A stretch of DNA of 46,152 nucleotides from Aestuariirhabdus sp. (GTDB lineage: Bacteria; Pseudomonadota; Gammaproteobacteria; Pseudomonadales; Aestuariirhabdaceae). How positions within the stretch are numbered: position 1 is the first letter of the stretch; every line of letters starts with the position of its first letter. Where the stretch lies: positions 1 to 46,152 of the forward strand of contig JAUXFT010000009.1 of the NCBI GenBank assembly GCA_030622755.1, given 5' to 3'. The position numbers and the translations under genes were made by a program. Of this stretch, positions 15,571 to 25,174 are shown piece by piece. The notes under the pieces were generated by a model that ran no database searches, was not told the origin of the DNA, and saw nothing but the letters and a program-made list of their open reading frames with translations.

Positions 15571-16413
15571 TTAGCGGGGAGTATTGAGCGGTATGACAGT
15601 TCTTTCGTAATACCTCAAGGCGTTCAAGTCAGCCCCCCCATATTCATAAATCATGCGTTCTATCAGGCCACTTTCTTTCGCCTCAAGCAGCACGGTTTCA
15701 ATCAGTGGCAGATATTCCGGGTGCGCATAATGCCCCTGCCGGCTTAAATACAAAATAAAATCACGCTCGTATACCAGCAGTAAATTGGGCTCAATTACCA
15801 GTGTCGGGTATAGCTTCAGATCGTTCAAAACCTCATGCATTCCGCGAGGGAAATACTGATAGCTGCGATTAATTGCCTACATCCGGTAGATAGCTTGCCA
15901 GTTCCCGGAATGTTCTTTCACCACAAGATCATTGTGTTTCCAGACGTTCACATCAAACCAGCCACTTCCCATACCCGCGACCAATTGACGGGCACGGAAC
16001 TCTTCCAGGGAATCAACGCCATCAAACAGGAATTGCTGGTCAGGATTGATGAGCAACACCCGTTTACCAACGAGTCCATTGGTCAAGCCCACCGGTACTG
16101 GCAGAAAGTTTTCATCGCGCTGCTGACTGCGAACCATCGCTATCAAGCCGATTTCACCACGCTCAAGCATCATGTGAGCACGACTTTGCGGCACAGCTAC
16201 GGTATCCAGCGCGACGGTATGGCCCTGTTGCCGCAACGCACGCAGTAACAGATCATGGGAAAACCGGTGACTATCAGGTGCGTTTTCTATAATCGGCACA
16301 CGCAGCGTCAGCTTATCGGCATGAGCCAATGGCACAACTAAGGGTACGACTGAGGGAACGACGGAGCAGATAATCAATCCACAGAGTAATACTCGCTGCC
16401 AATTAACTCGCAA
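15571..16413 (-). pseudogene. Periplasmic solute-binding-like protein interrupted by an in-frame amber codon
   Basis: One reading frame of 281 codons including the final stop, broken only by TAG at 15877-15879. Before it: a TTG start at 16413 (GAGGG about 10 nt upstream), a signal peptide ending in AHA, then a type 2 periplasmic binding-protein-like fold (LTLRVPIIENAPDSHRF, later GLTNGLVGKRVLLI and LVAGMGSGWFDVNVW), stopping after NWQAIYRM. After it, in the same frame: AINRSYQYFPRGMHEVL, then VIEPNLLLVYERDFILYLSR, the typical second half of such proteins. A single change (for example TTG to TAG) explains the break. Proteins of this type bind unknown ligands, not always for transport. The signal peptide holds a VVPS/VVPL/VVPL repeat. 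Readthrough cannot be excluded. Confidence 0.8.
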
Positions 16414-16476
16414 TGTAAGTCTGCCCTCACCCTGTCAAGCCATCCATTAATGCTGTCCCGGAATTCACTAGCTAGC

Positions 16477-16482
16477 TATAAT
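16477..16482 (+). promoter_or_regulatory. -10 element of a probable hisC promoter
   Basis: A perfect TATAAT at 16477-16482 lies 32 bp before the hisC ATG. No recognisable -35 is found at 16-18 bp, so the promoter is tentative. Confidence 0.4.
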
Positions 16483-16514
16483 AACGCCGATTTCAATCGC
16501 AGAGAACCTTACGG

Positions 16515-17570
16515 ATGAGCCAATTCTGGAGCCAAAAGATCCACAACCTGACACCTTATGTACCGGGTGAACAACCCCAGGATCAGCAGTATATAAAGCT
16601 CAATACTAACGAAAGCCCATATGGTCCATCGCCACAGGCGATTGCTGCCATGAAAACCGCTTGCGATGACGCCCTGCGACTCTATCCCGACCCCCAATGC
16701 CTGAGCCTGAAACAAAGTATCGCACGCTATTATGACTTAAGCGTTGATAATGTGTTTGTCGGCAACGGTTCCGATGAAGTTCTGGCATTTAGCTTCCAGG
16801 GATTTTTCAAGCAGGGTAAACCATTACTCTACCCGGACATCAGCTACAGCTTTTATCCGGTGTACTGCCAGCTCTATGATATTGATACCCGTACCGTGCC
16901 GCTCGACAACAGCTTTGGTATTCGACTTGAGGATTACCCCACCGACAATGGCGGTATTATCTTTCCCAATCCCAATGCCCCCACCGGTCGTTGCTTGCCT
17001 CTTAGCGATATCGAAGCGCTCCTGCAACGCAATCCCGAATCTGTGGTGGTCATCGATGAAGCCTATATAGACTTTGGCGGTGAAAGCGCTGCTGCACTGG
17101 TGCCACGATATAACAACCTGCTGGTGATCCAGACATTCTCTAAATCACGGGCCATGGCTGGCATTCGGGTCGGTTTCGCTCTCGGTAACAAAGAGTTGGT
17201 CGAGGGCCTGGAAAGACTGAAAAACTCTTTTAACTCCTACCCGCTGGATAGGCCCGCACTGGCAGGCGCCCAGGCTTCACTGGAAGACCACCGTTATTTT
17301 GAACAGCGCCGGGACCAGTTAATCAGTGTGCGTGAATGGACTACGAATGAATTAACATCGCTGGGCTTTGAGGTAATTCCTTCAAAGGCCAATTTCCTCT
17401 TTGCCAGCCACCCACAGCATGCGGCCAAAGGTATTTATGATGCGTTGAAACAACGAGGTATTCTGGTTCGTTATTTCAACAAGGCCCGCATCGACAATCA
17501 CCTGCGAATCTCCATTGGCACCGAACAGGAAATGCAGCGTTTTATCGAGGTGATTCGCTCGCTGATGTAG
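16515..17570 (+). CDS. hisC: Histidinol-phosphate aminotransferase
   Basis: A 351-residue PLP-dependent class II-type aminotransferase that converts imidazole acetol phosphate and glutamate to histidinol phosphate in histidine synthesis; some members also transaminate aromatic amino acids. Motifs: KLNTNESPYGPSP near the N-terminus (substrate phosphate), FPNPNAPTGR (150-159), VIDEAYIDF (179-187), and the PLP lysine K210 in QTFSKSRAMAGIRVGFA. Length is normal. It is not next to other his genes. It is expressed from the -10 at 16477 or by readthrough; the downstream gene is convergent. Confidence 0.95.
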   Translation: MSQFWSQKIHNLTPYVPGEQPQDQQYIKLNTNESPYGPSPQAIAAMKTACDDALRLYPDPQCLSLKQSIARYYDLSVDNVFVGNGSDEVLAFSFQGFFKQGKPLLYPDISYSFYPVYCQLYDIDTRTVPLDNSFGIRLEDYPTDNGGIIFPNPNAPTGRCLPLSDIEALLQRNPESVVVIDEAYIDFGGESAAALVPRYNNLLVIQTFSKSRAMAGIRVGFALGNKELVEGLERLKNSFNSYPLDRPALAGAQASLEDHRYFEQRRDQLISVREWTTNELTSLGFEVIPSKANFLFASHPQHAAKGIYDALKQRGILVRYFNKARIDNHLRISIGTEQEMQRFIEVIRSLM

Positions 17571-17671
17571 CAGATCGATCACTCGCACTCTTTAAGGTAC
17601 CGCTTTTAAAAAACAGCGTTTAAACCAACATCAGGAAAACCCATCGAAGGCGTCAATCCAGCAAGGGGTTA

Positions 17672-19795
17672 TTACTCCCCTCGCTGACGACGGTGGTATT
17701 TTTCAACCCAGCCGAGTAATCGCTGTGGCGCATGCGCTCTCTTCCAGACCCCGGCAACAAATTTATTGCTCTCAGACAGTGTTGGATAAATATGGATCGT
17801 GCCTAATATTTTGTTAAGCCCCAGATTGTGCTTCATCGCCATAACGTATTCGGTGATCAACTCAGCGGCATGATAGCCAACAATAGTTACCCCGAGAATG
17901 CGATCACGACCCGGGACTGTGAGCACCTTAATAAAACCATGCGCTTCTTCATCGGCAATAGCTCGATCAAGATCGGAAATATCGTAACGGGTTACCTCAA
18001 CATCAATTCCTTTCTCCAAGGCTTCCTGCTCGTTCAATCCCACCCTCGCCACCTCCGGATCGGTAAACGTCGCCCAGGGGATAACCGAGTAATCTACCTT
18101 GAACTTTTTGAAACGGCCAAACAGGGCATTAACGGTAGCGTACCACGCCTGATAACTGGCAGTGTGAGTAAACTGATACGGGCCAGCCACATCACCACAG
18201 GCGTAAATATTGGGATAACGAGTCTGCAGGTAGTCATTAACTTCCAGTGTGCCTTGCGGTGTTGTTGGAATGTCCAGGTCTTCCAACCCAAAACCACTGG
18301 TATTCGCCTTACGGCCTACGGCCATTAACAGCTGATCAAATTCAATGCGCACATCCTGTCCCTGACATTCAGCCACCAGTACCTTGCTACCAGCCTCATT
18401 AAGGAACTCAACCGGTTTATGGTCAACCAGGATCCTGATGCCTTCACTGGCAAATCGTTCCGCGACTACTTGAGATACATCCTCATCTTCTCTCGGCATC
18501 AAGCGAGGTGCCATATCCAGTTGAGTCACTTCGCTGCCAAGCCTGGAAAATGCCTGTGCCAGCTCACAACCTATTGGCCCACCACCAATCACTAACATAC
18601 GTCCAGGCTGCTCCCGCATCTCCCAAACCGTATCCGAAGTTAAAAACCCTACGGAATCAAGACCCGGAATGGGAGGCACAAAAGGCCGCGCGCCGGTCGC
18701 TATTACTATATTGCGGGTAGTCACCACCTTGCCGTTAACTTCTACTTCATAAGGCGATTTGATATGCGCACTGCCCGCCACGCAATCAACACCCAGATCG
18801 GTAAAACGTTCAATTGAATCATGGGGTTCTATCTGTTTAATAACCCGCTGCACGCGTTCCATAACCGCGGCAAAATCCACCTCTACTGAAGGGATATTCA
18901 ATCCGTAGTGTTGTGCATTGGCAGAGTAATGTTTGATGCGCGCACTGCGAATTAACGCCTTGCTCGGTACGCAACCGGTATTCAGGCAATCCCCTCCCAT
19001 CTGATGCTTTTCAACCAGAAAAACCCTCGCTTTCACCGCGGCTGCAATCAGTGACGAAACCAATCCGGCAGAGCCCGCACCGATCACCACCAGATTAGTA
19101 TCAAAATGACGGGGTCGATCATACTTGCGATACAGTGTTGTTTGGCGAACTCTGGCGAGCGCAAATCGTGCGCACCAGGGAAATACTGCCAACAGCACGA
19201 AAGATGCTATCAATCCCGGGGTCATCACACCCTGAACACTTAGCTCCTTGACCTGCCCCAGTTGTACACCCGCATTCACAAAAACCAGGGTGCCCGCTAA
19301 CATGCCGAGCTGGCTCACCCAGAAAAAGCGCAATGCCCGCATAGGGGTCAGCCCCATCACCAGGTTAATCGCAAAAAAAGGAATCGCTGGAATCAATCTT
19401 AAGGTGAACAGATAGAAGGCACCCTCACGTTCAATCCCGGTATTAATGCTCGTCAGATAGTTTCCAAAACGTTTCTGCACCCAATCCCTGAGCAAGGTAC
19501 GAGAAATCAAAAAAGCCAGGGTAGCGCCAATAGTACTGGCGAACGAAACCAGCAGGGTGCCCATCCAAAGGCCAAATACGGCACCACCGACAATCGTCAT
19601 TAACGCCGCGCCAGGCAGCGAAAGTGCCGTTACACTGATATACACTAAAAAATAGATCAGGCGAGTTCCATCAGGGTTTTCCTGATAGAGCTCGTTAAAC
19701 AGGTCGAGGGTCAAATACTGTTTGAGATCGAGGATAAAAAACAATGCTACAACCAGAACCAACACGCCTAACAACAACAGCTTCGATCGTTTCAT
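17672..19795 (-). CDS. Fusion of a VTT (TVP38/TMEM64) membrane domain and a mercuric-reductase-like flavin disulfide oxidoreductase
   Basis: A 707-residue two-part protein. Residues 1-210 are a membrane part: a TM helix at the N-terminus (LLLLGVLVLVVALFFIL), then a VTT/SNARE-associated domain (LPGAALMTIVGGAVFG, RLIPAIPFFAINLVMGL) and a final TM near 195. Residues 230-707 are a class I pyridine nucleotide-disulfide oxidoreductase: FAD loop VIGAGSAG, redox disulfide C270/C275 in GGDCLNTGCVPSK, NAD(P) loop VIGGGPIGCE, and the C-terminal HIYPTLSE catalytic His-Glu. No N-terminal mercury-binding domain or C-terminal Cys pair, so mercury reduction is unlikely. ATG 19795 is chosen (GGGA 5 nt upstream); the frame opens 21 codons earlier. 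The substrate is unknown. Confidence 0.9.
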   Translation of the reverse strand: MKRSKLLLLGVLVLVVALFFILDLKQYLTLDLFNELYQENPDGTRLIYFLVYISVTALSLPGAALMTIVGGAVFGLWMGTLLVSFASTIGATLAFLISRTLLRDWVQKRFGNYLTSINTGIEREGAFYLFTLRLIPAIPFFAINLVMGLTPMRALRFFWVSQLGMLAGTLVFVNAGVQLGQVKELSVQGVMTPGLIASFVLLAVFPWCARFALARVRQTTLYRKYDRPRHFDTNLVVIGAGSAGLVSSLIAAAVKARVFLVEKHQMGGDCLNTGCVPSKALIRSARIKHYSANAQHYGLNIPSVEVDFAAVMERVQRVIKQIEPHDSIERFTDLGVDCVAGSAHIKSPYEVEVNGKVVTTRNIVIATGARPFVPPIPGLDSVGFLTSDTVWEMREQPGRMLVIGGGPIGCELAQAFSRLGSEVTQLDMAPRLMPREDEDVSQVVAERFASEGIRILVDHKPVEFLNEAGSKVLVAECQGQDVRIEFDQLLMAVGRKANTSGFGLEDLDIPTTPQGTLEVNDYLQTRYPNIYACGDVAGPYQFTHTASYQAWYATVNALFGRFKKFKVDYSVIPWATFTDPEVARVGLNEQEALEKGIDVEVTRYDISDLDRAIADEEAHGFIKVLTVPGRDRILGVTIVGYHAAELITEYVMAMKHNLGLNKILGTIHIYPTLSESNKFVAGVWKRAHAPQRLLGWVEKYHRRQRGE

Positions 19796-20010
19796 TGAAT
19801 TCCCATGTTGTGATTGTATTAAGTAGCACCAACTACAGCATAGTTTCCCGCTGATCACAGAGAAACCACTAAAGCACTATTTATTTCAAGGGTATGGATT
19901 TCCCCTGAGCTTTACCCCATTTACTCACCATGACCGTGCATGCCGGTTACGGCCACGCTACACTAGCCAACTCAAAAGATAGCCGCCTGAAATGGAAACA
20001 TTCAATCATC

Positions 20011-21024
20011 ATGACCCCTGACACCACCGATTCCAGCGCCAGTAAAAATGCCGTACTTTTGGTTAATCTTGGTTCGCCAGATGAACTTAGCCCTCCTGCC
20101 CTGCGCCGCTATCTAAAACAGTTCCTTTCAGACCGACGCGTTATCGAAGCGCCCAAATTAATCTGGTGGTTTGTCCTGCGCTGCATAATTTTGCCCTGGC
20201 GTCCACGCAAACTCATGCACGCCTATGGCAACATCTGGAGCGAACGCGGCTCTCCCATTCGGGCCATCAGCTTGCAACAAAGAGACGCCCTGCAGGCGTT
20301 GCTGGACAACCAGTCAGGCAACAAAAATATTTCCGTTGAACTGGCAATGACTTACGGTAATCCGAGCATTCCCGAGGTGATTGCCAAATTTCGCCAAACA
20401 GGTATAGAACGCGTATTGGTACTACCGATGTTTCCGCAATATAGCGCGACGACGACTGCCGCAACCTTTGACGCAATTGCTAACGCGCTAAGCAACGTTC
20501 GCGACCTCCCGGAACTGCGGTTTATCAAGCAGTACTATGAACGAGATGCCTATATAGAGTTACTGGCTGAATCTACTCGTCAGCAATGGCAACAACAGGG
20601 GCGACAAGGGCACTTGATGATCTCTTTTCATGGACTGCCATTAACCTACGTTGAAAAAGGAGACCCCTATGCCAGGCAATGCGAAGCCACGGCATCGGCT
20701 CTTGCTGACAAACTTGGGCTAAAGAAAAACCAATGGAGCCTCACCTATCAATCGCGGGTTGGTATGACTCCCTGGTTACAGCCATACACCGAAGAAACGT
20801 TAATTGAATGGGGAAAATCCGGACGCAGCGGCATTGATGTCATCTGCCCGGGTTTCAGCGCCGATTGTCTTGAAACCCTGGAAGAAGTGGCGATAACCAA
20901 TAAAGAGATCTTCGAACAAGCGGGTGGCAGTGACTATCACTATATACCCGCACTTAATGCAGATCAGGGGCACATCGCCATGCTCGCGGAGCTAACCCAA
21001 CAACATTTGCAAGGCTGGCCTTAA
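20011..21024 (+). CDS. hemH: Ferrochelatase
   Basis: A 337-residue enzyme that inserts Fe2+ into protoporphyrin IX, the last step of heme b synthesis, at the inner membrane surface. Conserved parts are VLLVNLGSPDELSPPALRRY, YLKQFLSDRRVIE, YGNIWSERGSPI, the catalytic His in LMISFHGLPLTYVEKGDPY, and CPGFSADCLETLEE. I choose ATG 20011, which puts the conserved LVNLG about 20 residues in as in E. coli. An in-frame ATG at 19930 would add 27 non-conserved residues; neither start has a good Shine-Dalgarno sequence. It precedes hemB on the same strand but 297 bp away and with a separate promoter. Confidence 0.95.
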   Translation: MTPDTTDSSASKNAVLLVNLGSPDELSPPALRRYLKQFLSDRRVIEAPKLIWWFVLRCIILPWRPRKLMHAYGNIWSERGSPIRAISLQQRDALQALLDNQSGNKNISVELAMTYGNPSIPEVIAKFRQTGIERVLVLPMFPQYSATTTAATFDAIANALSNVRDLPELRFIKQYYERDAYIELLAESTRQQWQQQGRQGHLMISFHGLPLTYVEKGDPYARQCEATASALADKLGLKKNQWSLTYQSRVGMTPWLQPYTEETLIEWGKSGRSGIDVICPGFSADCLETLEEVAITNKEIFEQAGGSDYHYIPALNADQGHIAMLAELTQQHLQGWP

Positions 21025-21250
21025 TTCAGAACCACGCTGCCAGCACTTCAGATTGTTTTTTCAATCGACACAGTGACTAATATAGTTACGAATACATGGA
21101 TACCGCGCTTACATCCAGAAGATGTTGATCCATGATCATACCGCTGAATATGCGACTGAATAAATGACTGAACCACACCCGTCAGGTAATTATTCACTAC
21201 CTGAGTTACTCATGTACTGGCATAACACAGCCGTGCTTTGACCCAGCTCA

Positions 21251-21278
21251 TTGAAGCAAAACAGCAATGGGCTATGAT
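21251..21278 (+). promoter_or_regulatory. hemB promoter
   Basis: -35 TTGAAG (21251-21256), a 16-bp spacer and -10 TATGAT (21273-21278) put the transcription start near 21285, about 37 nt before the GTG start codon. The 226 bases between hemH and this promoter hold nothing else that I recognise. Confidence 0.6.
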
Positions 21279-21315
21279 GCCAATATGCCTTTTGTATTTG
21301 TTTGCCCGAGGATGA

Positions 21316-22335
<1,020 letters not shown>

Positions 22336-22414
22336 AACAAGTAACAGCAAACCGCTACGAGGTTATTGTTACTCATTGAATTTGTACGCTTAATCAGAAC
22401 CTAAGGATGGAATA

Positions 22415-24586
22415 ATGAATCAACAAGCTGAGATCGAGGGTACCCCCCCTGTCAAAAACAAACTTCCGGGCAAGGATGCATCGGCGACTGAACCCACATC
22501 CAAATCAGCGCCGCCAACTGAAAAATTAACCGACTTCAACAATCCGGATTATTACATCAACCGGGAACTGAGCAACCTTCAGTTTAATATCCGGGTTCTG
22601 GAACAGGCCTCCAACGAAGATCACCCTTTACTGGAGCGCCTGCGCTACCTGTTGATCTTTAGTAGCAATATGGATGAGTTTTTCGAAATTCGCGTTGCCG
22701 GGCTCAAACAGCAGATCGATTTCGCTCGCGAGCAACTCGGACTGGATGGCACCCAGCCACAACAGACGCTGAAAGAGATCAGTCGTATCAACCACGAATA
22801 CGTTGCCAAACAGTATCACCTGCTGCAAGACGTCATCCTGCCGGCGCTGCAAGAGCATAATATTCGTATCCTGCGCCGCAGCGAGTGGAGCGAAGCACAA
22901 ACTCACTGGGTCAATGATTACTTCTATTCCGATGTTATGCCGGTGATCAGCCCTATCGGATTGGATCCGGCGCATCCATTCCCACGACTGGCTAACAAAA
23001 ACCTCAATTTTATCGTATCCCTGGACGGCAAAGACGCCTTCGGACGAGAAACCGGTATGGCGATCATCCCGGCACCTCGCTCGCTGCCACGCGTGATTCC
23101 GTTTCCACCGGAGCTTTGTGAAGGTGGTGGTTCACACTACGCATTGTTATCGGCAATGATTCACCAACACGCCGAAGACCTGTTCCCCGGCATGACCATC
23201 AAGGGCTGCTATCAGTTCCGCTTAACCCGTAATAGTGACCTGATCCTGGACGATGAGGTGGAAGATATCGCCGCCGCTCTGCAAGGTGAGCTACAAACAC
23301 GTCGTTGGGGTAGTGCGGTACGCCTGGAAGTCGCTGACAACTGTACTCCCGAGCTGGCCAACTTCCTGCTCAAAGAGTTCGAACTTACCGAAGATGAACT
23401 CTATGAAGTTAACGGCCCGGTTAACCTGGCACGACTGATGGATCTTTGTGATTTGCCCGATCACCCGGAGCTGCAATACAAGCCCTTTACGCCCAGTTTT
23501 CCCAAAGGTTTACAGCCCAAAGAAAACGTTTTTGATGCGGTGACCAACGGCGATATTTTGCTCATGCATCCGTTTCAGTCATTCACACCAGTGGTCGACA
23601 TGTTGCGTCAGGCTGCGAAGGATCCTCAGGTTTTAGCCATCAAGCAAACGTTGTATCGCACCGGGTCAAAGTCAGAAATCGTCGACGCTCTGGTCGATGC
23701 CGCGCGCAATGGCAAGGAAGTAATTGTGGTCATCGAATTGCGTGCACGCTTCGATGAAGAGGAAAACCTGACCCTTGCCCGCCGTCTCCAGGAAGCAGGA
23801 GCAATCGTGGTGTACGGTGTACTGGGTTACAAAACTCACGCCAAACTGATGCTACTGGTACGTCGCGAAGAGGGGAAAATTGTCCGTTACGCACACCTGG
23901 GAACGGGCAACTATCACGCGGGAAATGCACGCCTGTACACCGATTACGGTCTGTTAACTCGCGATAAAGACTTGACCAACGATGTGGCAAAAATTTTCCA
24001 ACAACTCACTGGAATGGGCAAAGCCGTACGTGTAAAGAAACTATTGCATGCACCCTTTACCTTGAAAAAAGGCTTGCTGGATCATATCCAGCGAGAAATT
24101 GATAGCGCAGAGAGCGGCGGCAAAGGCCATATCATCGTCAAGTGTAATTCACTGACTGAAGCCAAGGTCATCAAGGCACTGTACAAGGCCTCCCAGGCTG
24201 GCGTTCGCGTTGACTTGATTATACGGGGAATTTGCTGTCTCCGTCCGGGAGTACCAGGATTGTCGGAAAACATCCGCGTTCGTTCCATCATCGGGCGCTT
24301 TCTGGAACATTCCCGTACCTTCTATTTCGCCAACAATGGCGAACCGAGAGTCTATTGTTCCAGCGCCGACTGGATGGTCCGCAATCTGGATCACCGGGTC
24401 GAAACCTGCTTCCCGATCGAGAACCCCAAGCTGGCAGTTCGGGTTAAACGTGAACTGGACATTTACCTCGGCGACAACTGTATGAGCTGGCAATTGCAGA
24501 GCGATGGCAGCTACAAACAGAATCAGCCGCGGGCTAACCAGCAGCGCCGCGACTCACAGATGCAGCTACTGGAAAAATTAATCTAG
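22415..24586 (+). CDS. ppk: Polyphosphate kinase 1
   Basis: A 723-residue PPK1 that polymerises the gamma-phosphate of ATP into polyphosphate, reversibly. The N-terminal 40 residues are a low-complexity Thr/Pro/Lys leader; the N domain begins at YYINRELSNLQFNIRVLEQ. The two phospholipase-D-like catalytic domains follow, with the autophosphorylated His in GYKTHAKLMLL (H475) and the second conserved His in FLEHSRTFYF (H632); HLGTGNYHAGNARLYTDYGL lies between. AAGGA precedes the ATG by about 9 nt. A strong hairpin follows at 24667-24689. ppx, the degrading enzyme, lies 4 kb away on the other strand. Confidence 0.97.
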   Translation: MNQQAEIEGTPPVKNKLPGKDASATEPTSKSAPPTEKLTDFNNPDYYINRELSNLQFNIRVLEQASNEDHPLLERLRYLLIFSSNMDEFFEIRVAGLKQQIDFAREQLGLDGTQPQQTLKEISRINHEYVAKQYHLLQDVILPALQEHNIRILRRSEWSEAQTHWVNDYFYSDVMPVISPIGLDPAHPFPRLANKNLNFIVSLDGKDAFGRETGMAIIPAPRSLPRVIPFPPELCEGGGSHYALLSAMIHQHAEDLFPGMTIKGCYQFRLTRNSDLILDDEVEDIAAALQGELQTRRWGSAVRLEVADNCTPELANFLLKEFELTEDELYEVNGPVNLARLMDLCDLPDHPELQYKPFTPSFPKGLQPKENVFDAVTNGDILLMHPFQSFTPVVDMLRQAAKDPQVLAIKQTLYRTGSKSEIVDALVDAARNGKEVIVVIELRARFDEEENLTLARRLQEAGAIVVYGVLGYKTHAKLMLLVRREEGKIVRYAHLGTGNYHAGNARLYTDYGLLTRDKDLTNDVAKIFQQLTGMGKAVRVKKLLHAPFTLKKGLLDHIQREIDSAESGGKGHIIVKCNSLTEAKVIKALYKASQAGVRVDLIIRGICCLRPGVPGLSENIRVRSIIGRFLEHSRTFYFANNGEPRVYCSSADWMVRNLDHRVETCFPIENPKLAVRVKRELDIYLGDNCMSWQLQSDGSYKQNQPRANQQRRDSQMQLLEKLI

Positions 24587-24624
24587 GCAATCAATTCGGG
24601 TTTTTGTACCTGTTCTTTTTAAAA

Positions 24625-24662
24625 GGAGCCTTTAACAAGAACCTTTAACGAATACCTTTACG
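24625..24662. repeat. 12-13 bp tandem repeat x3 after ppk
   Basis: GGAGCCTTTAACA (24625-24637), AGAACCTTTAACG (24638-24650) and AATACCTTTACG (24651-24662) form a degenerate array directly before the ppk terminator hairpin. Confidence 0.6.
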
Positions 24663-24666
24663 AACT

Positions 24667-24700
24667 CTCGCCGGCCTTGCGCCGGCGAGTTAGTTTCTGT
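24667..24700 (+). terminator. ppk terminator
   Basis: CTCGCCGGC (24667-24675) and GCCGGCGAG (24681-24689) form a 9-bp GC-rich stem with a 5-nt loop, followed by TTAGTTTCTG. It lies 80 bp past ppk and could also act on the convergent MAPEG gene. Confidence 0.75.
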
Positions 24701-24749
24701 CATCGAAAATTTCTGCGAGCAGATCCCAGACAGACACTTAATCGACGAT

Positions 24750-25139
24750 TCAACCCCACACCGGGCTGAGCAACAGCGCAAGGCTGCATCCGTAACCAAC
24801 TCCCCAGCTTAGCGAACGCAACGTTCCTTTATCGACAAGATACAACAGGTTATAGAGTACTCGAGCCAATACAAAGATTACCGCAAGCACATCAACCGCT
24901 TGTGAATCTACCTTCATTAGCGTAGCTACAAGCACCCCGGCAGCAAACAGTGAAAAGGCTTCAAAACTGTTCTGGTGAGCGGACAGGGCGCGAAACCCCC
25001 ATCCGGTTAACTCCCCCTGCTGTCGCCTGGGTTCGGCATTGTCATAGCGACCCAACTGATGCATGGCTACAGCGACCGGCATCTTGCTTATCATAATCAG
25101 TAATGCCGCAAAAAAAACACAATACAACGCAACGCTCAT
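24750..25139 (-). CDS. MAPEG family membrane protein
   Basis: A 129-residue, four-helix inner membrane protein of the MAPEG family (membrane-associated proteins in eicosanoid and glutathione metabolism). The family signature is the segment GFRALSAHQNSFEAFSLFAA (about 47-66), followed by ARVLYNLLYLVDKGTLRSL. Bacterial members are mostly of unknown substrate; some have glutathione transferase or peroxidase activity. GAGGA 5 nt before the ATG supports the start. It lies 35 bp downstream of mltF on the same strand, so they may share a transcript. Confidence 0.88.
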   Translation of the reverse strand: MSVALYCVFFAALLIMISKMPVAVAMHQLGRYDNAEPRRQQGELTGWGFRALSAHQNSFEAFSLFAAGVLVATLMKVDSQAVDVLAVIFVLARVLYNLLYLVDKGTLRSLSWGVGYGCSLALLLSPVWG

Positions 25140-25174
25140 ACTCTTCCTCGATAGTATTTATAAGTGGCAGTCTT

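Noticed and set aside
15841-15879. Frameshift as explanation of the split periplasmic gene
   Set aside because: Both halves are in the same frame; only the TAG codon interrupts, so a nonsense change suffices.
17672-19795. Mercury resistance locus
   Set aside because: The reductase lacks the N-terminal metal-binding domain and the C-terminal vicinal cysteines, and no merR, merT or merP lies nearby.
22340-22373. Terminator between hemB and ppk
   Set aside because: The AGTAACA/TGTTACT stem is AT-rich, interrupted and without a T tract.
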